A stretch of DNA of 64,000 bases from CAVVEQ01 sp963804865. GTDB taxonomy: Bacteria; Chloroflexota; Anaerolineae; Anaerolineales; Anaerolineaceae. The stretch lies in NCBI GenBank assembly GCA_963804865.1, contig CAWDSH010000042.1, positions 1-64,000 on the forward strand, written 5' to 3'. Made by a program: the position numbers and the translations under genes. Below the pieces are notes generated by a model that had not been told where the DNA came from, did no database searches, and worked only from the letters and a program-made list of their open reading frames with translations. Shown in pieces: positions 17,596 through 25,561 of the stretch; positions within the stretch are counted from its first letter, which is position 1, and every line of letters starts with the position of its first letter.

Positions 17596-18128
17596 ATGCC
17601 AAACCATGCACGTGTAATCGAATCAGTATTTGAGCAGTTATTAATTGACAATAAAGAGAATGCTTCGATTCTTTTAGATTAGAGAATATAAATTTCAACC
17701 ACCAATAACTCATTTGAGAGCTTTCAATGATGAGGATAAATTACGAATTTTTAAACGAGATGGATTTATTGATAGATATTCAGGCGAGAAACTAGTATTT
17801 CCACCGGTTTTGAGGATCATCTCGCTGATATGTGGAGATGCATTTCCGTACCAGAAGAACTGGAAGATGACCGAAACACATATCGCCTATTGGGAACTCG
17901 CACCCGACAGTGGATCATAAAGTCCCAATTGCTCGAGGTGGGAAGGATAAAAAAAGCAATATTGTTACTACTTCGATGTTGCGGAATAGCGCAAAGTCTA
18001 ATTGGACTTTAAAAGAATTAGGTTGGAAATGCTTGAAATTAGGGGAATATAAGCCATGGAATGGTATGACGGATTTATTTAGGGAGTATATGGAGAAATA
18101 TGTAAATGGAAATCTCCGACCCTTATAG
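17596..18128 (+). pseudogene. HNH endonuclease-family protein, multiply frameshifted
   Basis: Three frames together show a small HNH protein. It starts MPNHARVIESVFEQL at 17596 and continues with LRIFKRDGFIDRYSGEKLVF (17714 frame). The third frame (17910 onward) has the nuclease core DHKVPIARGGKDKKSNIVTT followed by MLRNSAKSNWTLKELGW. The DH.VP..RGG..K.SN and N.A.S.W pattern is that of the restriction-type HNH fold. At least two single-base insertions separate the pieces, so it is unlikely to make a full-length product. The ATG at 17596 has AAGGAG upstream at about 17584-17589. Confidence 0.65.
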
Positions 18129-18171
18129 CAATCATTGGTATAAAATCCTCATAAAGTGCGACAATTAGTTT

Positions 18172-18262
18172 GTAGGGCGGGCACCGTCGCGATCTTTGCA
18201 TCCCCAGCGGTTTTTGCGCTCCTGCAGGGAGTAGCGAAGCGAGAGGGAGGTGCCCGCCTTTT
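18172..18262. repeat. Copy of the dispersed intergenic repeat with terminal inverted repeat
   Basis: Bounded by GGCGGGCACC at about 18177 and GGTGCCCGCC at about 18249, which are reverse complements. The inside has the family modules GCGGTTTTTGCGCTCC and GGGAGTAGCGAAGCGAGAGGG. A T-rich run follows, so the RNA could fold as a long hairpin terminator. The rest of the gap up to 18460 shows nothing I can name. Confidence 0.6.
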
Positions 18263-18459
18263 CGTTTCTTCAGATTATTTTCTCATCCCCCGATATATAT
18301 CTCCGCCGTTGAATACAAGGATTATCTAGTTCTATAAAGAAGGAACAAAGCACACCAAAAATGGTGCGAGGAAGGAAATCAAAAGTCCCAGGTTATTCTT
18401 CAAATTTGTTTCTCGCATCATTCTTTCAGCACCAATCCCCCTATAATTTTCTACTTTTA

Positions 18460-19297
18460 TTAATAAGCAAATTCAGCCATGGTGGTATTAAATGCCCTTG
18501 TACTCAACTCTTTCAATGGCAATATTGCCAGTTTTTCCGATATGACTTCAACCCCCCAGGGACCGGTATAACCCATATTATTCACGCAATTGATGAAACC
18601 CTTTATGTCGTACTCACCTTCTCCGCAGAATCTTCTGTTGGATGGATCATGATGAGGGCTTCCGGGCAGAGTTCCGTCGTTTAGCTCGACATTGGTCAAA
18701 TACTTCAGGGGAATACGGCTGATTTCCTCATAAGTCATTCCAAGATTGGCTACCTGGTAGATGTCAATGATTAATCCGCCATTTTTAGCTCCTGCTGTTT
18801 CTACCATTGTTAGAGCGTCCTTGATATTGTCAATCATGGCGCAGCCCATGATTTCAAAACCGATTGTCGCGCCGTAATTCTCCGCCTCCGCGCATAATTT
18901 CGAAAATGATTCAATAATGCGGGGCATGGGACATGTTGAGTTGTAAAAGTCTCCCACCTTGATATGTTTTGCGTGGAGTGTTTCAGACGCCTCAAACAAT
19001 CTTTTCTTGCGACTATCCGATTCTGCCTTCCTTGCACCGTCGAGAAACCAGTCGGTGATAAATTCAAGCTCGACGTGTTTTATGCCATTGTCATCAAGTA
19101 TCTTTTTCATTTCCTTTAGAGGTTCTATGCTGGACTATATGCTCCAGATCGGTATGCCAAATTCCAATACCTTTAAAACCAGCTCTGGCAGCAGCTTGTA
19201 CCCTGTCCTTAAAATCAAATCGGCTTATTTCGCCACGACCCGGGAATACCCCTGCGGTTGTCCAAAATAAACTCATCAGTTCTACATTATTCTGCAT
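18460..19297 (-). CDS. Sugar phosphate isomerase/epimerase (xylose-isomerase-like TIM barrel), frameshifted
   Basis: The N-terminus (MSLFWTTAGVFPG, AAARAGFKGIGIWHTDLEHI) is in one frame. After about 19125 the next frame continues with EPLKEMKKILDDNGIKHVEL, then GATIGFEIMGCA, DIYQVANLGMTYEEI and GPWGVEVISE. These are the strands and metal-ligand positions (FEIMG, IDIYQV, VELNDG, VEVISE) of AP-endonuclease-2-type sugar isomerases/epimerases. One extra base joins the pieces into about 279 residues. Likely a cytosolic sugar or polyol isomerase; the substrate is unknown. It is a lone gene between repeat-containing gaps. Confidence 0.7.
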
Positions 19298-19371
19298 ATT
19301 GACCTTTCAATACCTTCGCCAAAATTGACTGACTTTTCATCGGTTTATTGCTTCCGCATTGTGCATTATAG

Positions 19372-19465
19372 TACGTAGGTCGGGTCGTGGTTCGCGACTT
19401 AGCGAATCCCGGCAATGATGTGCCAGGTTCGCATCCACAAGGGGATGCAAAGAGAGCTGCCCGTC
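19372..19465. repeat. Intergenic repeat-like sequence
   Basis: TACGTAGGTCGGGTCGTGG followed by TTCGCGACTTAGCGAA and GCATCCACAAGGGGATGC. The start resembles GCGTAGGTCGGGCACC at about 20114, so it is probably a divergent member of the same repeat group. Nothing coding is visible. Confidence 0.4.
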
Positions 19466-19473
19466 TTATGTTC

Positions 19474-20076
19474 TTATCTGGGAAAAAACCTTCCCGTCTT
19501 TTTCATGTATTGCCTGTATTCATCCCCAAATTCCTTGATCATCATCTCCTCCTCCCTGGGGACTCGCGCGAACATCCCGGCGAAGACGATCACTGCCAGG
19601 ATGATAAAAACAATGTTTGCCGTGACCAGGGCAAGGCTGGCTCCATAACCGAACATGGCTGTGTAAAGCGGATGGCGGATGCGGGCGTAGGGACCCGTGG
19701 TTACGAGGTGGTGTTCCTCACGCAGTTGCAGCTGCGGCGACCAATGCTTGCCGAGTGCCACCTGTGTCCACGTCCAAAACCCCAGGCTGGCCAGCCCGAG
19801 GGCAAATCCCAGCCAGCGCAGCCACGCCGGAAACGGTACGGAAAGGCTTTTCATCCAAGGAGGATTGATCGCGTACATCGCCAGCCATCCGATCATGATG
19901 AAAAACAGGATGACCCGAACAGCGAACATTCCCTTGCCTTCCTGCTGGATGGCTTTTTTATCGGGCATCACCCGTTCGCCTGAACGGCGAACCTTGAGGG
20001 AAAAGAAAACCCGCATCACCAAAACGCCGGCGAAAAGGATCCAAAAAGCAATTCGAAAGATGGTTTCTGTGGTCAT
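19474..20076 (-). CDS. Isoprenylcysteine carboxyl methyltransferase-like membrane protein
   Basis: About 200 residues with five membrane spans and the ICMT/PEMT C-terminal signature TTGPYARIRHPLYTAM at about residues 128-143, ending with an EEEMMIKEFGDEYRQYMKKT tail, the usual SAM-binding end of the family. Bacterial members methylate lipids or prenylated or other small hydrophobic substrates; the substrate here is unknown. I choose ATG 20076 since GGAGGAGCT lies just before it, rather than the longer frame to 20127. It is the last gene of a minus-strand group of small membrane proteins (19474-22577). Confidence 0.8.
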   Translation of the reverse strand: MTTETIFRIAFWILFAGVLVMRVFFSLKVRRSGERVMPDKKAIQQEGKGMFAVRVILFFIMIGWLAMYAINPPWMKSLSVPFPAWLRWLGFALGLASLGFWTWTQVALGKHWSPQLQLREEHHLVTTGPYARIRHPLYTAMFGYGASLALVTANIVFIILAVIVFAGMFARVPREEEMMIKEFGDEYRQYMKKTGRFFPR

Positions 20077-20118
20077 GGGTAGCTCCTCCGTCGTACCGTG
20101 GAATCGGCAGCTGCGTAG

Positions 20119-20177
20119 GTCGGGCACCTCGCGCTCTCGCTTGCGCTCGGGGGTGCGAAGACCGCGAGGTGCCCGAC
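20119..20177. repeat. 15-bp perfect inverted repeat followed by T7, repeat-family hairpin
   Basis: GTCGGGCACCTCGCG at 20119-20133 is the exact reverse complement of CGCGAGGTGCCCGAC at 20163-20177, and seven T follow on the plus strand. The interior carries CTCTCGCTTGCGCTC. It looks like a strong terminator hairpin on the plus strand, yet no plus-strand gene precedes it, so it is more likely another member of the intergenic repeat family. Confidence 0.65.
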
Positions 20178-20193
20178 TTTTTTTGCAGTTAAC

Positions 20194-20615
20194 TCACGCT
20201 TCCTGTTTGGGCCACTTCCATGCGTACCAGGTGATCAGTACCGTCGCCACCACGGCTGTGCCCAGCAGCAGGAGTGATAAAGCGTCGGCTCCTGGAAGAG
20301 GATCGGCTGCACGATGGGCACGCCGCACATGAAGAAATGGTAGATGTTGAGGAGCGTGCCGATGATGCCCAGGACGAAGTTCGACCAGCGATTGAACGGG
20401 CGTTTCGCGATGATGGTCACGAAGAGCATCCAGAATGGGATCAGCCACCAAATAATCCCGATCAACCACCCTGTCGCATCGATGGTCGCGCCCCAATCCA
20501 TCATTTTCTTCATCGGGACCGGGTCGATCATCACCATGATCATGTGCGCCGAAAATGCTTCGGCAGAAATGAGCCACAGCACCGCAATTCTTAACTTCCA
20601 TTTCAAGTCTTCCAT
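20194..20615 (-). CDS. Small four-span membrane protein (frameshifted)
   Basis: The first frame (from ATG 20615) gives KLRIAVLWLISAEAFSAHMI, a DATGWLIGIIWWLIPFWMLF span and IIGTLLNIYHFFM. Near 20285 the sense switches to a second frame with ALSLLLLGTAVVATVLITWY and a final KWPKQEA. One missing base explains this. The joined product is about 138 residues with four membrane spans. Possibly DUF6326-like, but this is uncertain. It is upstream of the methyltransferase-like gene in the same minus-strand group. Confidence 0.55.
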
Positions 20616-20792
20616 GATGGATTCCTTCCTCTTTGATTATGATTAGAAAATCATTGGCACCCTGGGAGTAGCGAGGCGTCTCTCTTTCAACTATCGAGAT
20701 GCTTCGCTCTCGCTTCTTGAGTGCTGCGCGACACTCAGCATGACAACTTAAGGTGCCGATCGTCTCAGGTCAATGGTCTAAGGTTTTTCCTC

Positions 20793-21281
20793 TTATGCTT
20801 TACGCATCCGCAAGAGGATGTAACCTCCCACCAGGACCAGCACGGCGATCGCCGCGCCTTTGACCAGCGGCGTGAGCGGCATCATGGCCGCCCCCACCAC
20901 GAGCGTGATCACCGATACGATGGCCAGCGTCAGGCGGGCATCCTTGCGCTGCAGCACCCAGGAGATGATGGCCGCCCCGGCGCCGAGCACCAGCACGTTG
21001 AGCCAGTCATTCTTCACGCTTGTCCCGGTCAGCACGTCCGTCAGCCCGGCCGCGACCAAGGTAAAAAGCGCCAGTCCCGGGATGATCGCCCACCAGCGCT
21101 TGACCTTGTCCGTGAGATAAGCCCAGCAGAACGCCGCGCCGAGTGCGCCAAGCGAAAGCATCAACACCAGCGCTTCATGCGCGGGCAGAAAGCGGTCCGC
21201 GTACAGCATCGCTGCCGTGGCCAGCACGCCCACCACAACCACCACAACCAACCAGGTATTCTGCGATTGTTTCTTCGCCAT
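20793..21281 (-). CDS. Hypothetical membrane protein (five to six spans)
   Basis: About 162 residues from MAKKQSQNTW, almost entirely hydrophobic, with successive helices VVVVVVGVLATAAML, ALVLMLSLGALGAAF, WWAIIPGLALFTLVAAGL, VLVLGAGAAIISWVL, LAIVSVITLVVGAAMM and a last one. No motif beyond the spans. ATG 21281 follows GGAGGAAATCAAA and is preferred over the longer frame to 21395. Function unknown; co-directional with the other membrane genes nearby. Confidence 0.65.
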   Translation of the reverse strand: MAKKQSQNTWLVVVVVVGVLATAAMLYADRFLPAHEALVLMLSLGALGAAFCWAYLTDKVKRWWAIIPGLALFTLVAAGLTDVLTGTSVKNDWLNVLVLGAGAAIISWVLQRKDARLTLAIVSVITLVVGAAMMPLTPLVKGAAIAVLVLVGGYILLRMRKA

Positions 21282-21520
21282 TTTGATTTCCTCCAGCATG
21301 AATATATCAATTGAATGACCCGCCCGGCAGTGAAAATGTCGATCGTTTACTGGCTCAGTGAAGGTTGAACGGCTGCGCTGCATCCCCTCCGGCAAGAACT
21401 GTCCCTCTGCCCTCCGTGCGTTGTTTAAAGATTAAAGAGAAAAGCGAACGTGCTATTAAGAAATAATAGCACGTTGATTTACAGTCTACAACAGGCAGTT
21501 TTTTGCTATAGGGAAACAGC

Positions 21521-21594
21521 GACCACAGTCCACCGACCATAGACCATGGTCCATCGTCCAAGGTCCATCGTCTGATCTCCATCGTCAATGGTCG
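21521..21594. repeat. Low-complexity GACCATGG/GTCCATCGTCC repeat
   Basis: A run of permuted words (GACCATAGACCATGGTCCA, then TCGTCCAAGGTCCATCGTC). The same vocabulary appears at 22331-22420 on the other side of the adjacent methyltransferase gene, and in short form at about 13842-13858 and 20767-20785. Confidence 0.5.
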
Positions 21595-21601
21595 CTAATA
21601 A

Positions 21602-22288
21602 CTACCATATCCCCGGAAACAGGCGGTATTTCACCTTTTGCGCATACTCACGGTAACCGGGCAGCTCCTCCTGCAGCGTCTTATCCTCCAGGCGCGTGCG
21701 CACGATGGTGACCACAAACAGGATCGCCACGGCGATGAAGCCCCAGGCGGAATCGAGGATCAGCGGCATGGCGAGGTAGGACCAGAAGCTGCTCGAGTAG
21801 CCGGGATGCCGCATAAACTTGTAGGGTCCGCTGGAGCAGACGGTGTGACCGCGCTCTTTCTGGATGCGCACGACGCCCGAGAAGTAGGCGTTCTCGATCA
21901 TCGCCCACGAGGCGAAGGCATAAGCCACCACGAGCACGACGATGGCGGCGATCTTGATCGCCAGGCTGTAGGGTTCGGGTGTCCAGTGGTAGCGTTCCTC
22001 CAACCCGGCGATGATGGGGATCACCATCCCGCCGAAGGCCATGGCCGGCGCCAGGACCCTGTCCCAGGGCTTGGCGTCCTTTTTATCGAAAGAGTCCGAT
22101 CGCTCTTTGAGGATGCCGGGGTGCGCGCGCCCCGCCAGCGCCCGGCTGAGGACGAATCCCAGGAAGCAGATCAACGCGAAGACCCACGCTTCCCACCAGT
22201 CCCAGCGCCCGGAGATGATCATGGGCAGCAGGGGAAGAATGACAACGACGATGATGAGCTGAATGATGGTCTTTGCTGTTAGTTTCAT
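21602..22288 (-). CDS. Isoprenylcysteine carboxyl methyltransferase-like membrane protein
   Basis: A 228-residue multi-span protein with the family signature SSGPYKFMRHPGYSSSF near residues 152-168 and the C-terminal EELPGYREYAQKVKYRLFPG segment that follows the last span. The N-terminus has three spans and a conserved RAHPGILKERSD motif between them. It belongs to the same broad family as the protein at 19474-20076, but the two are not close copies. ATG 22288 has GGGAGGTGAACC upstream. The substrate is unknown; the active site should face the cytosol near the membrane. Confidence 0.8.
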   Translation of the reverse strand: MKLTAKTIIQLIIVVVILPLLPMIISGRWDWWEAWVFALICFLGFVLSRALAGRAHPGILKERSDSFDKKDAKPWDRVLAPAMAFGGMVIPIIAGLEERYHWTPEPYSLAIKIAAIVVLVVAYAFASWAMIENAYFSGVVRIQKERGHTVCSSGPYKFMRHPGYSSSFWSYLAMPLILDSAWGFIAVAILFVVTIVRTRLEDKTLQEELPGYREYAQKVKYRLFPGIW

Positions 22289-22330
22289 GGTTCACCTCCC
22301 GGGATGATTATACGCCTCGAGCGCGGGGTG

Positions 22331-22420
22331 ACGACGGACCACAGACGATGGACCTATTCGTCCATCGTCCGCGGTTCATCGTGCATCGTCGATGGTCCAA
22401 TAGTCCATGGTCCACTGTCC
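22331..22420. repeat. Low-complexity GACCATGG/GTCCATCGTCC repeat, second array
   Basis: Contains GGACCACAGACGATGGACC, TCGTCCATCGTCC and CAATAGTCCATGGTCCAC, using the same word set as 21521-21594. The two arrays bracket the gene at 21602-22288. Confidence 0.5.
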
Positions 22421-22421
22421 A

Positions 22422-22577
22422 TTATCCTCCCGCGATCAGCCTGTCCAGGTACAGGAACAGGCAGCACGGCACAAAGAATACCAGCCCCATCAGCAGGGCG
22501 AGGAAGAAAATGATCTCAAGTGGTTTGGCTTTGACCTCGGGTTCGTCGTCACCGCGGTATATGGATGGAACGGGCAT
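22422..22577 (-). CDS. Small single-span membrane protein (51 aa)
   Basis: A 51-residue frame starting MPVPSIYRGDDEPEVKAKPL, followed by one hydrophobic helix, EIIFFLALLMGLVFFVPCCL, and the end FLYLDRLIAGG. The ATG at 22577 is preceded by AAGGATCATTT, an acceptable ribosome-binding site. Single-span topology with an acidic cytosolic N-terminus is likely. It is the first gene of the minus-strand membrane-protein group. No known family recognised. Confidence 0.6.
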   Translation of the reverse strand: MPVPSIYRGDDEPEVKAKPLEIIFFLALLMGLVFFVPCCLFLYLDRLIAGG

Positions 22578-22669
22578 AAATGATCCTTAAACGTTATCGT
22601 TATATTTAGTGAGAAATGCTGGCAGTGGTTCCCGACCGTATTATCCCCTCAATTTTCCAGTACAGAAAC

Positions 22670-22880
22670 GGTGGATGCATCCTATCCCGCGGTCTTGCGC
22701 TCCCTCCGCGGTTTTTGCGCTCCTGTTAAGGAAGGAGGGAGTAGCGCGCGAGATGGGATTGATGCGCCCTACACTTGCTTGAAACGGCGGGAGGTCGCCC
22801 CGCGGTTCATTTGCTCCCGAAGGGAGGAGGGAGTAGCGCAGCGAGAGGGGTTGACCGCCCTACACCTGCTTGAAAGGGTG
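22670..22880. repeat. Two adjacent copies of the dispersed intergenic repeat
   Basis: The first copy (about 22670-22775) has CCGCGGTTTTTGCGCTCC and GGAGGGAGTAGCGCGCGAGA. The second (about 22795-22880) has GCTCCCGAAGGGAGGAGGG, AGTAGCGCAGCGAGAGGGG and TTGACCGCCCTACACCTGCT. The sequence CTACAC.TGCTTGAAA..G.GGGAGGTCGCCCCG recurs after each copy, so the pair looks like a local duplication. No gene lies in this 300-base gap. Confidence 0.6.
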
Positions 22881-22894
22881 GGAGGTCGCCCCGC

Positions 22895-24095
22895 TCATCG
22901 CCACTTGCGCAGGGAACGGAAAACCCCGCGCACCAGCAAGCCGAAAAGCGGGATGATCCCCAGCAGGCGCAGGCCTTCCAGGAAGCGCGAGGTGTAATAG
23001 TTCGTCACGGCCAGGGTCAGCTTCTGCATTTCCTCTGTTGAATGACGGACACCGGATTCCATCCATTCCTTCTTGTTGGGATCACGCATATAGGCAAAAA
23101 CCTCGCCGATATTTCCCCCGAATACATAGCGCAGGGTGAGGCTCAGGCAGTAAGCCAGGCGGATATCCCGCGGGCTGCCGCGCCAGCCGGTGCTGCGCAG
23201 CCCTTGCAGGTAGCCTTCGAAGGTGATCCGGTCGAGCGGCTCGATCTGGTCGGGGGGCAGCTCGAAGAACGCGACAGTGCCGCCAACCAGCGCCACCAGC
23301 TCCGTACCCAGCGGCGCGAGTCCCATGTAGGTCCAGTCGATCGCCACCAGCTGCCCGCGCCTTGCGAAAAGATTGCGCTTGAAGGCGTCCTGGTGGCAGA
23401 ATACCTGCGGCATGCCGTCCAGGATGGTTAACAAGCGTTGGCGTTCATTCCAAACGGTCAGGATCAGCCAGCGGGCGATCCCGGTGTACATTTTTTTCAC
23501 CAGGGGGTCGTTGGGAAAATCGCGGATATATTCGACCTGGGGTGCTGCTTTTTCGGTGTACTGGCGCACCCAGTCCTTTGGCAGCCAGGGTTTCTCGGGC
23601 AGGGGTGTGCCGTGCCAGGTAGGCGCCGTTCATTTGCCCGAGGAGGCGCGCAGCCTCGCGGTATTGCTCCAGCGGCCATTTCGTGCCCACCTCGTCCTGG
23701 ACTTCTTCCAGCCAGATCCAGATCCCCTTCCCGGGACGTTCGGTCACCGCGTAACAGCGCGGCGCTGTCACCCCGCCGGGCAGTTTCTCGATCAAGCCGC
23801 TCTGGTAACCCAGAGCCTCGCGTTTCCAGTAATGTGTCCCACCCGGGTCATCATGCTCTGCCGAGTAGGCAATGGACTTTTGGATCAGCGACCAGGGCGT
23901 CACCTGATCTTTGGTTCGCGCTTTGCCCTGGTAGCGGATGACCTGCGAACCGGCTTCGAGACCTCCCAGGATGGTTTGGCAGTTGAATTCCAATACTTCA
24001 GCGGAGTCATCTTTTAATGCGTTTCGAACGATGGGCGTCAGAAAATCCTTGTCGATATCCCCCGCTTCCAAATCCCGGCAATCTGGCAGCGACAT
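22895..24095 (-). CDS. Aminoglycoside-phosphotransferase-fold kinase (frameshifted)
   Basis: The upstream frame carries the N-lobe (SQVIRYQGKART, TPWSLIQKSIAYS, GIWIWLEEVQDE). Near 23620 the sequence shifts by one extra base into the frame GTPLPEKPWLPKDWVRQYTE, whose C-lobe has the catalytic Brenner motif QVFCHQDAFKRNLF and the metal Asp in LVAIDWTYMG. The joined protein is about 400 residues, normal for APH-fold small-molecule or choline-kinase-like enzymes. The substrate is unknown; resistance should not be assumed. The C-terminal tail is hydrophobic and basic, perhaps membrane-associated. Confidence 0.7.
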
Positions 24096-24199
24096 ATCTC
24101 CCTCCCGATGCAGAAGAAATCACACCAGATTATTGTAGCACGCTGGATGTGCACTGGTTCAGCGATCCTGTTCCATCCCCAGCTCACTATTCAATAAAT

Positions 24200-24320
24200 G
24201 CCTGCGGTCATCCCCGCGGTCTTTGCATCCCCCGCAGTTTATGCGCTCCCGTCGCGGTTTTTGCACTCCCGAAGGGAGGAGGGAGTAGCGCAGCGAGAGG
24301 GGTTGACCGCCCTACGCCTG
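24200..24320. repeat. Copy of the dispersed intergenic repeat
   Basis: Has GCGGTCTTTGCATCCCC, CGCGGTTTTTGCACTCC and the long shared stretch from GAGGGAGTAGCGCAGCGAGA to GACCGCCCTAC, nearly identical to the copy at 22828-22865. A separate hairpin, TCCGGG...CCCGGA, follows at about 24353-24380 and could end transcription. Confidence 0.6.
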
Positions 24321-24430
24321 GCTGGTCAGGCGACGTATGCATAAAAGCAAAGGCTCCGGGCAATTTCAGTTTGTCCCGGAACCTCTTCAAGTTGAGAGCG
24401 ACGATGGTCGTAAATGACCTGCCAAATAAC

Positions 24431-24514
24431 TTACTTCTTGTCCTTCTTCTTGTCTTTCTTCTTATCTTTCTTTTTCTTCTTCTTGTCCTTATCCTTATCT
24501 TTATCCTTGGCCAT
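24431..24514 (-). CDS. 27-residue peptide made almost only of Lys and Asp
   Basis: After Met-Ala the frame encodes 25 residues, 18 Lys and 7 Asp, starting KDKDKDKDKKKKKK and ending in DKK before a TAA. Lys uses both AAG and AAA and Asp both GAT and GAC, so this is not a simple nucleotide repeat. ATG 24514 is preceded by GAGGAGGATCAG, a strong ribosome-binding site with good spacing. The peptide would be intrinsically disordered and strongly basic; binding to nucleic acid or polyphosphate is only a guess. It lies alone between a kinase and a methyltransferase. Confidence 0.5.
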   Translation of the reverse strand: MAKDKDKDKDKKKKKKDKKKDKKKDKK

Positions 24515-24668
24515 CTGATCCTCCTCTCTCGTTGATCGTCCTGTTAACATTCTTTAATTACTATAGCATTTATTGATGTGAAATACCAGAAAAAAATTGA
24601 TGAAAGGGATGGATTTCAGCCCCATAAAAACAACTATAATATGCCCAATTATTCACGGAGGGATGACC

Positions 24669-25497
24669 ATGAAACGCGTTTCACTCTTCGAACAGGGGAC
24701 TTACGCTCCCGGCTGGATCCGGGACTTCTACTCGCAGGCTGCCATCTGGTGGGGGGATGATCCCAACGAGCCGGGCGTGCACCAATCCCGCCTGGCGATC
24801 GTGCAGCGCCTGGCTGGCTTGCCGCCCAAACGCATGCTCGACCTGGGCGCGGGCGCCTTCGCCACCGCCGGCGTGATGGCGGACGCGGGTTACGACGTGA
24901 CCGGCATCGAGCTGAGCACGGCGCGCTGCGAGCTGGCGCGCAAGGTGGCATACCGCGCCGCACAAAGGGAAAATCACCCTGGTGGAAGGCAACTTCCTCA
25001 AGGCGGACGTGGGCGGGGATTACGACGTCATCTGCGCCTGGGAAGTCTTCGGTCTGGGCTCGGACGCGGAGCAGCGGCAGCTGCTCAAGCGCATGAGCAG
25101 CGAGTGGCTGGCTCCCGGCGGGCTGGCCATCGTGGAGGTCTACACCCCCGTCACGCCGATGCGCAACGCGGGCAGCGAGGTGCATCTCAAAGCGCTGGAA
25201 GGCGTGCCAGGCTCGGTGGACATGATCGAGCGCTGCCATTTCGACCCGGTCTATTCGCGCTGGATCGACGAGTGGGTGCCGGAGAAGGATCCCGGGAACG
25301 CGCTGGCGCAGGCCATCCGCTGTTACACCCCCGCCGACCTGCTGCTACTGCTGGAGGGCACCGGCATGCAGCTGGAGCGCATCGAGGCGGGCGGGGAGGA
25401 GATCGATTTCCGCTCCGGCAGGGTCACCACCGGCGGTCCGCTGATGGGTAAGGAGAACAACTACAATTACCTGACCGTGCTCAAAGCCTCCGCCTGA
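24669..25497 (+). CDS. SAM-dependent methyltransferase (frameshifted)
   Basis: SAM-binding motif I RMLDLGAGAFATAGVMAD at about residues 55-72 and acidic motif VTGIELSTARCELA precede a frame change near 24960. The second frame continues with HKGKITLVEGNFLKADV, DYDVICAWEVFGLGSD and WLAPGGLAIVEVYTP, the normal later motifs. One extra base before AAAGGG accounts for it, giving about 275 residues. ATG 24669 follows ACGGAGGGATGACC. The target is unknown. It is convergent with the next methyltransferase across a shared terminator. Confidence 0.7.
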
Positions 25498-25517
25498 GGC
25501 ATACCATCGATTAAACA

Positions 25518-25544
25518 AACCGGACACTCACTGAGTGTCCGGTT
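25518..25544. terminator. Bidirectional intrinsic terminator
   Basis: AACCGGACACTCA and TGAGTGTCCGGTT form a near-perfect inverted repeat around one central base, with T-rich sequence to the right and A-rich to the left, between two convergent genes. Confidence 0.7.
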
Positions 25545-25561
25545 ATCGTTTAAATTATTTT

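Noticed and set aside
20119..20177. Rho-independent terminator for a plus-strand gene
   Set aside because: No plus-strand gene precedes it. The sequence resembles the neighbouring repeat family more than a gene-specific terminator.
21355..21588. Minus-strand open frame with Trp/Gly-rich sequence (DGPWSMVGGLWSL)
   Set aside because: It is translated entirely from the GACCATGG word repeat and nearby intergenic sequence; such frames are typical repeat artefacts.
22670..24320. CRISPR array
   Set aside because: Copies of the repeat are irregularly spaced, long, variable and carry modular inverted repeats; there are no uniform spacers.
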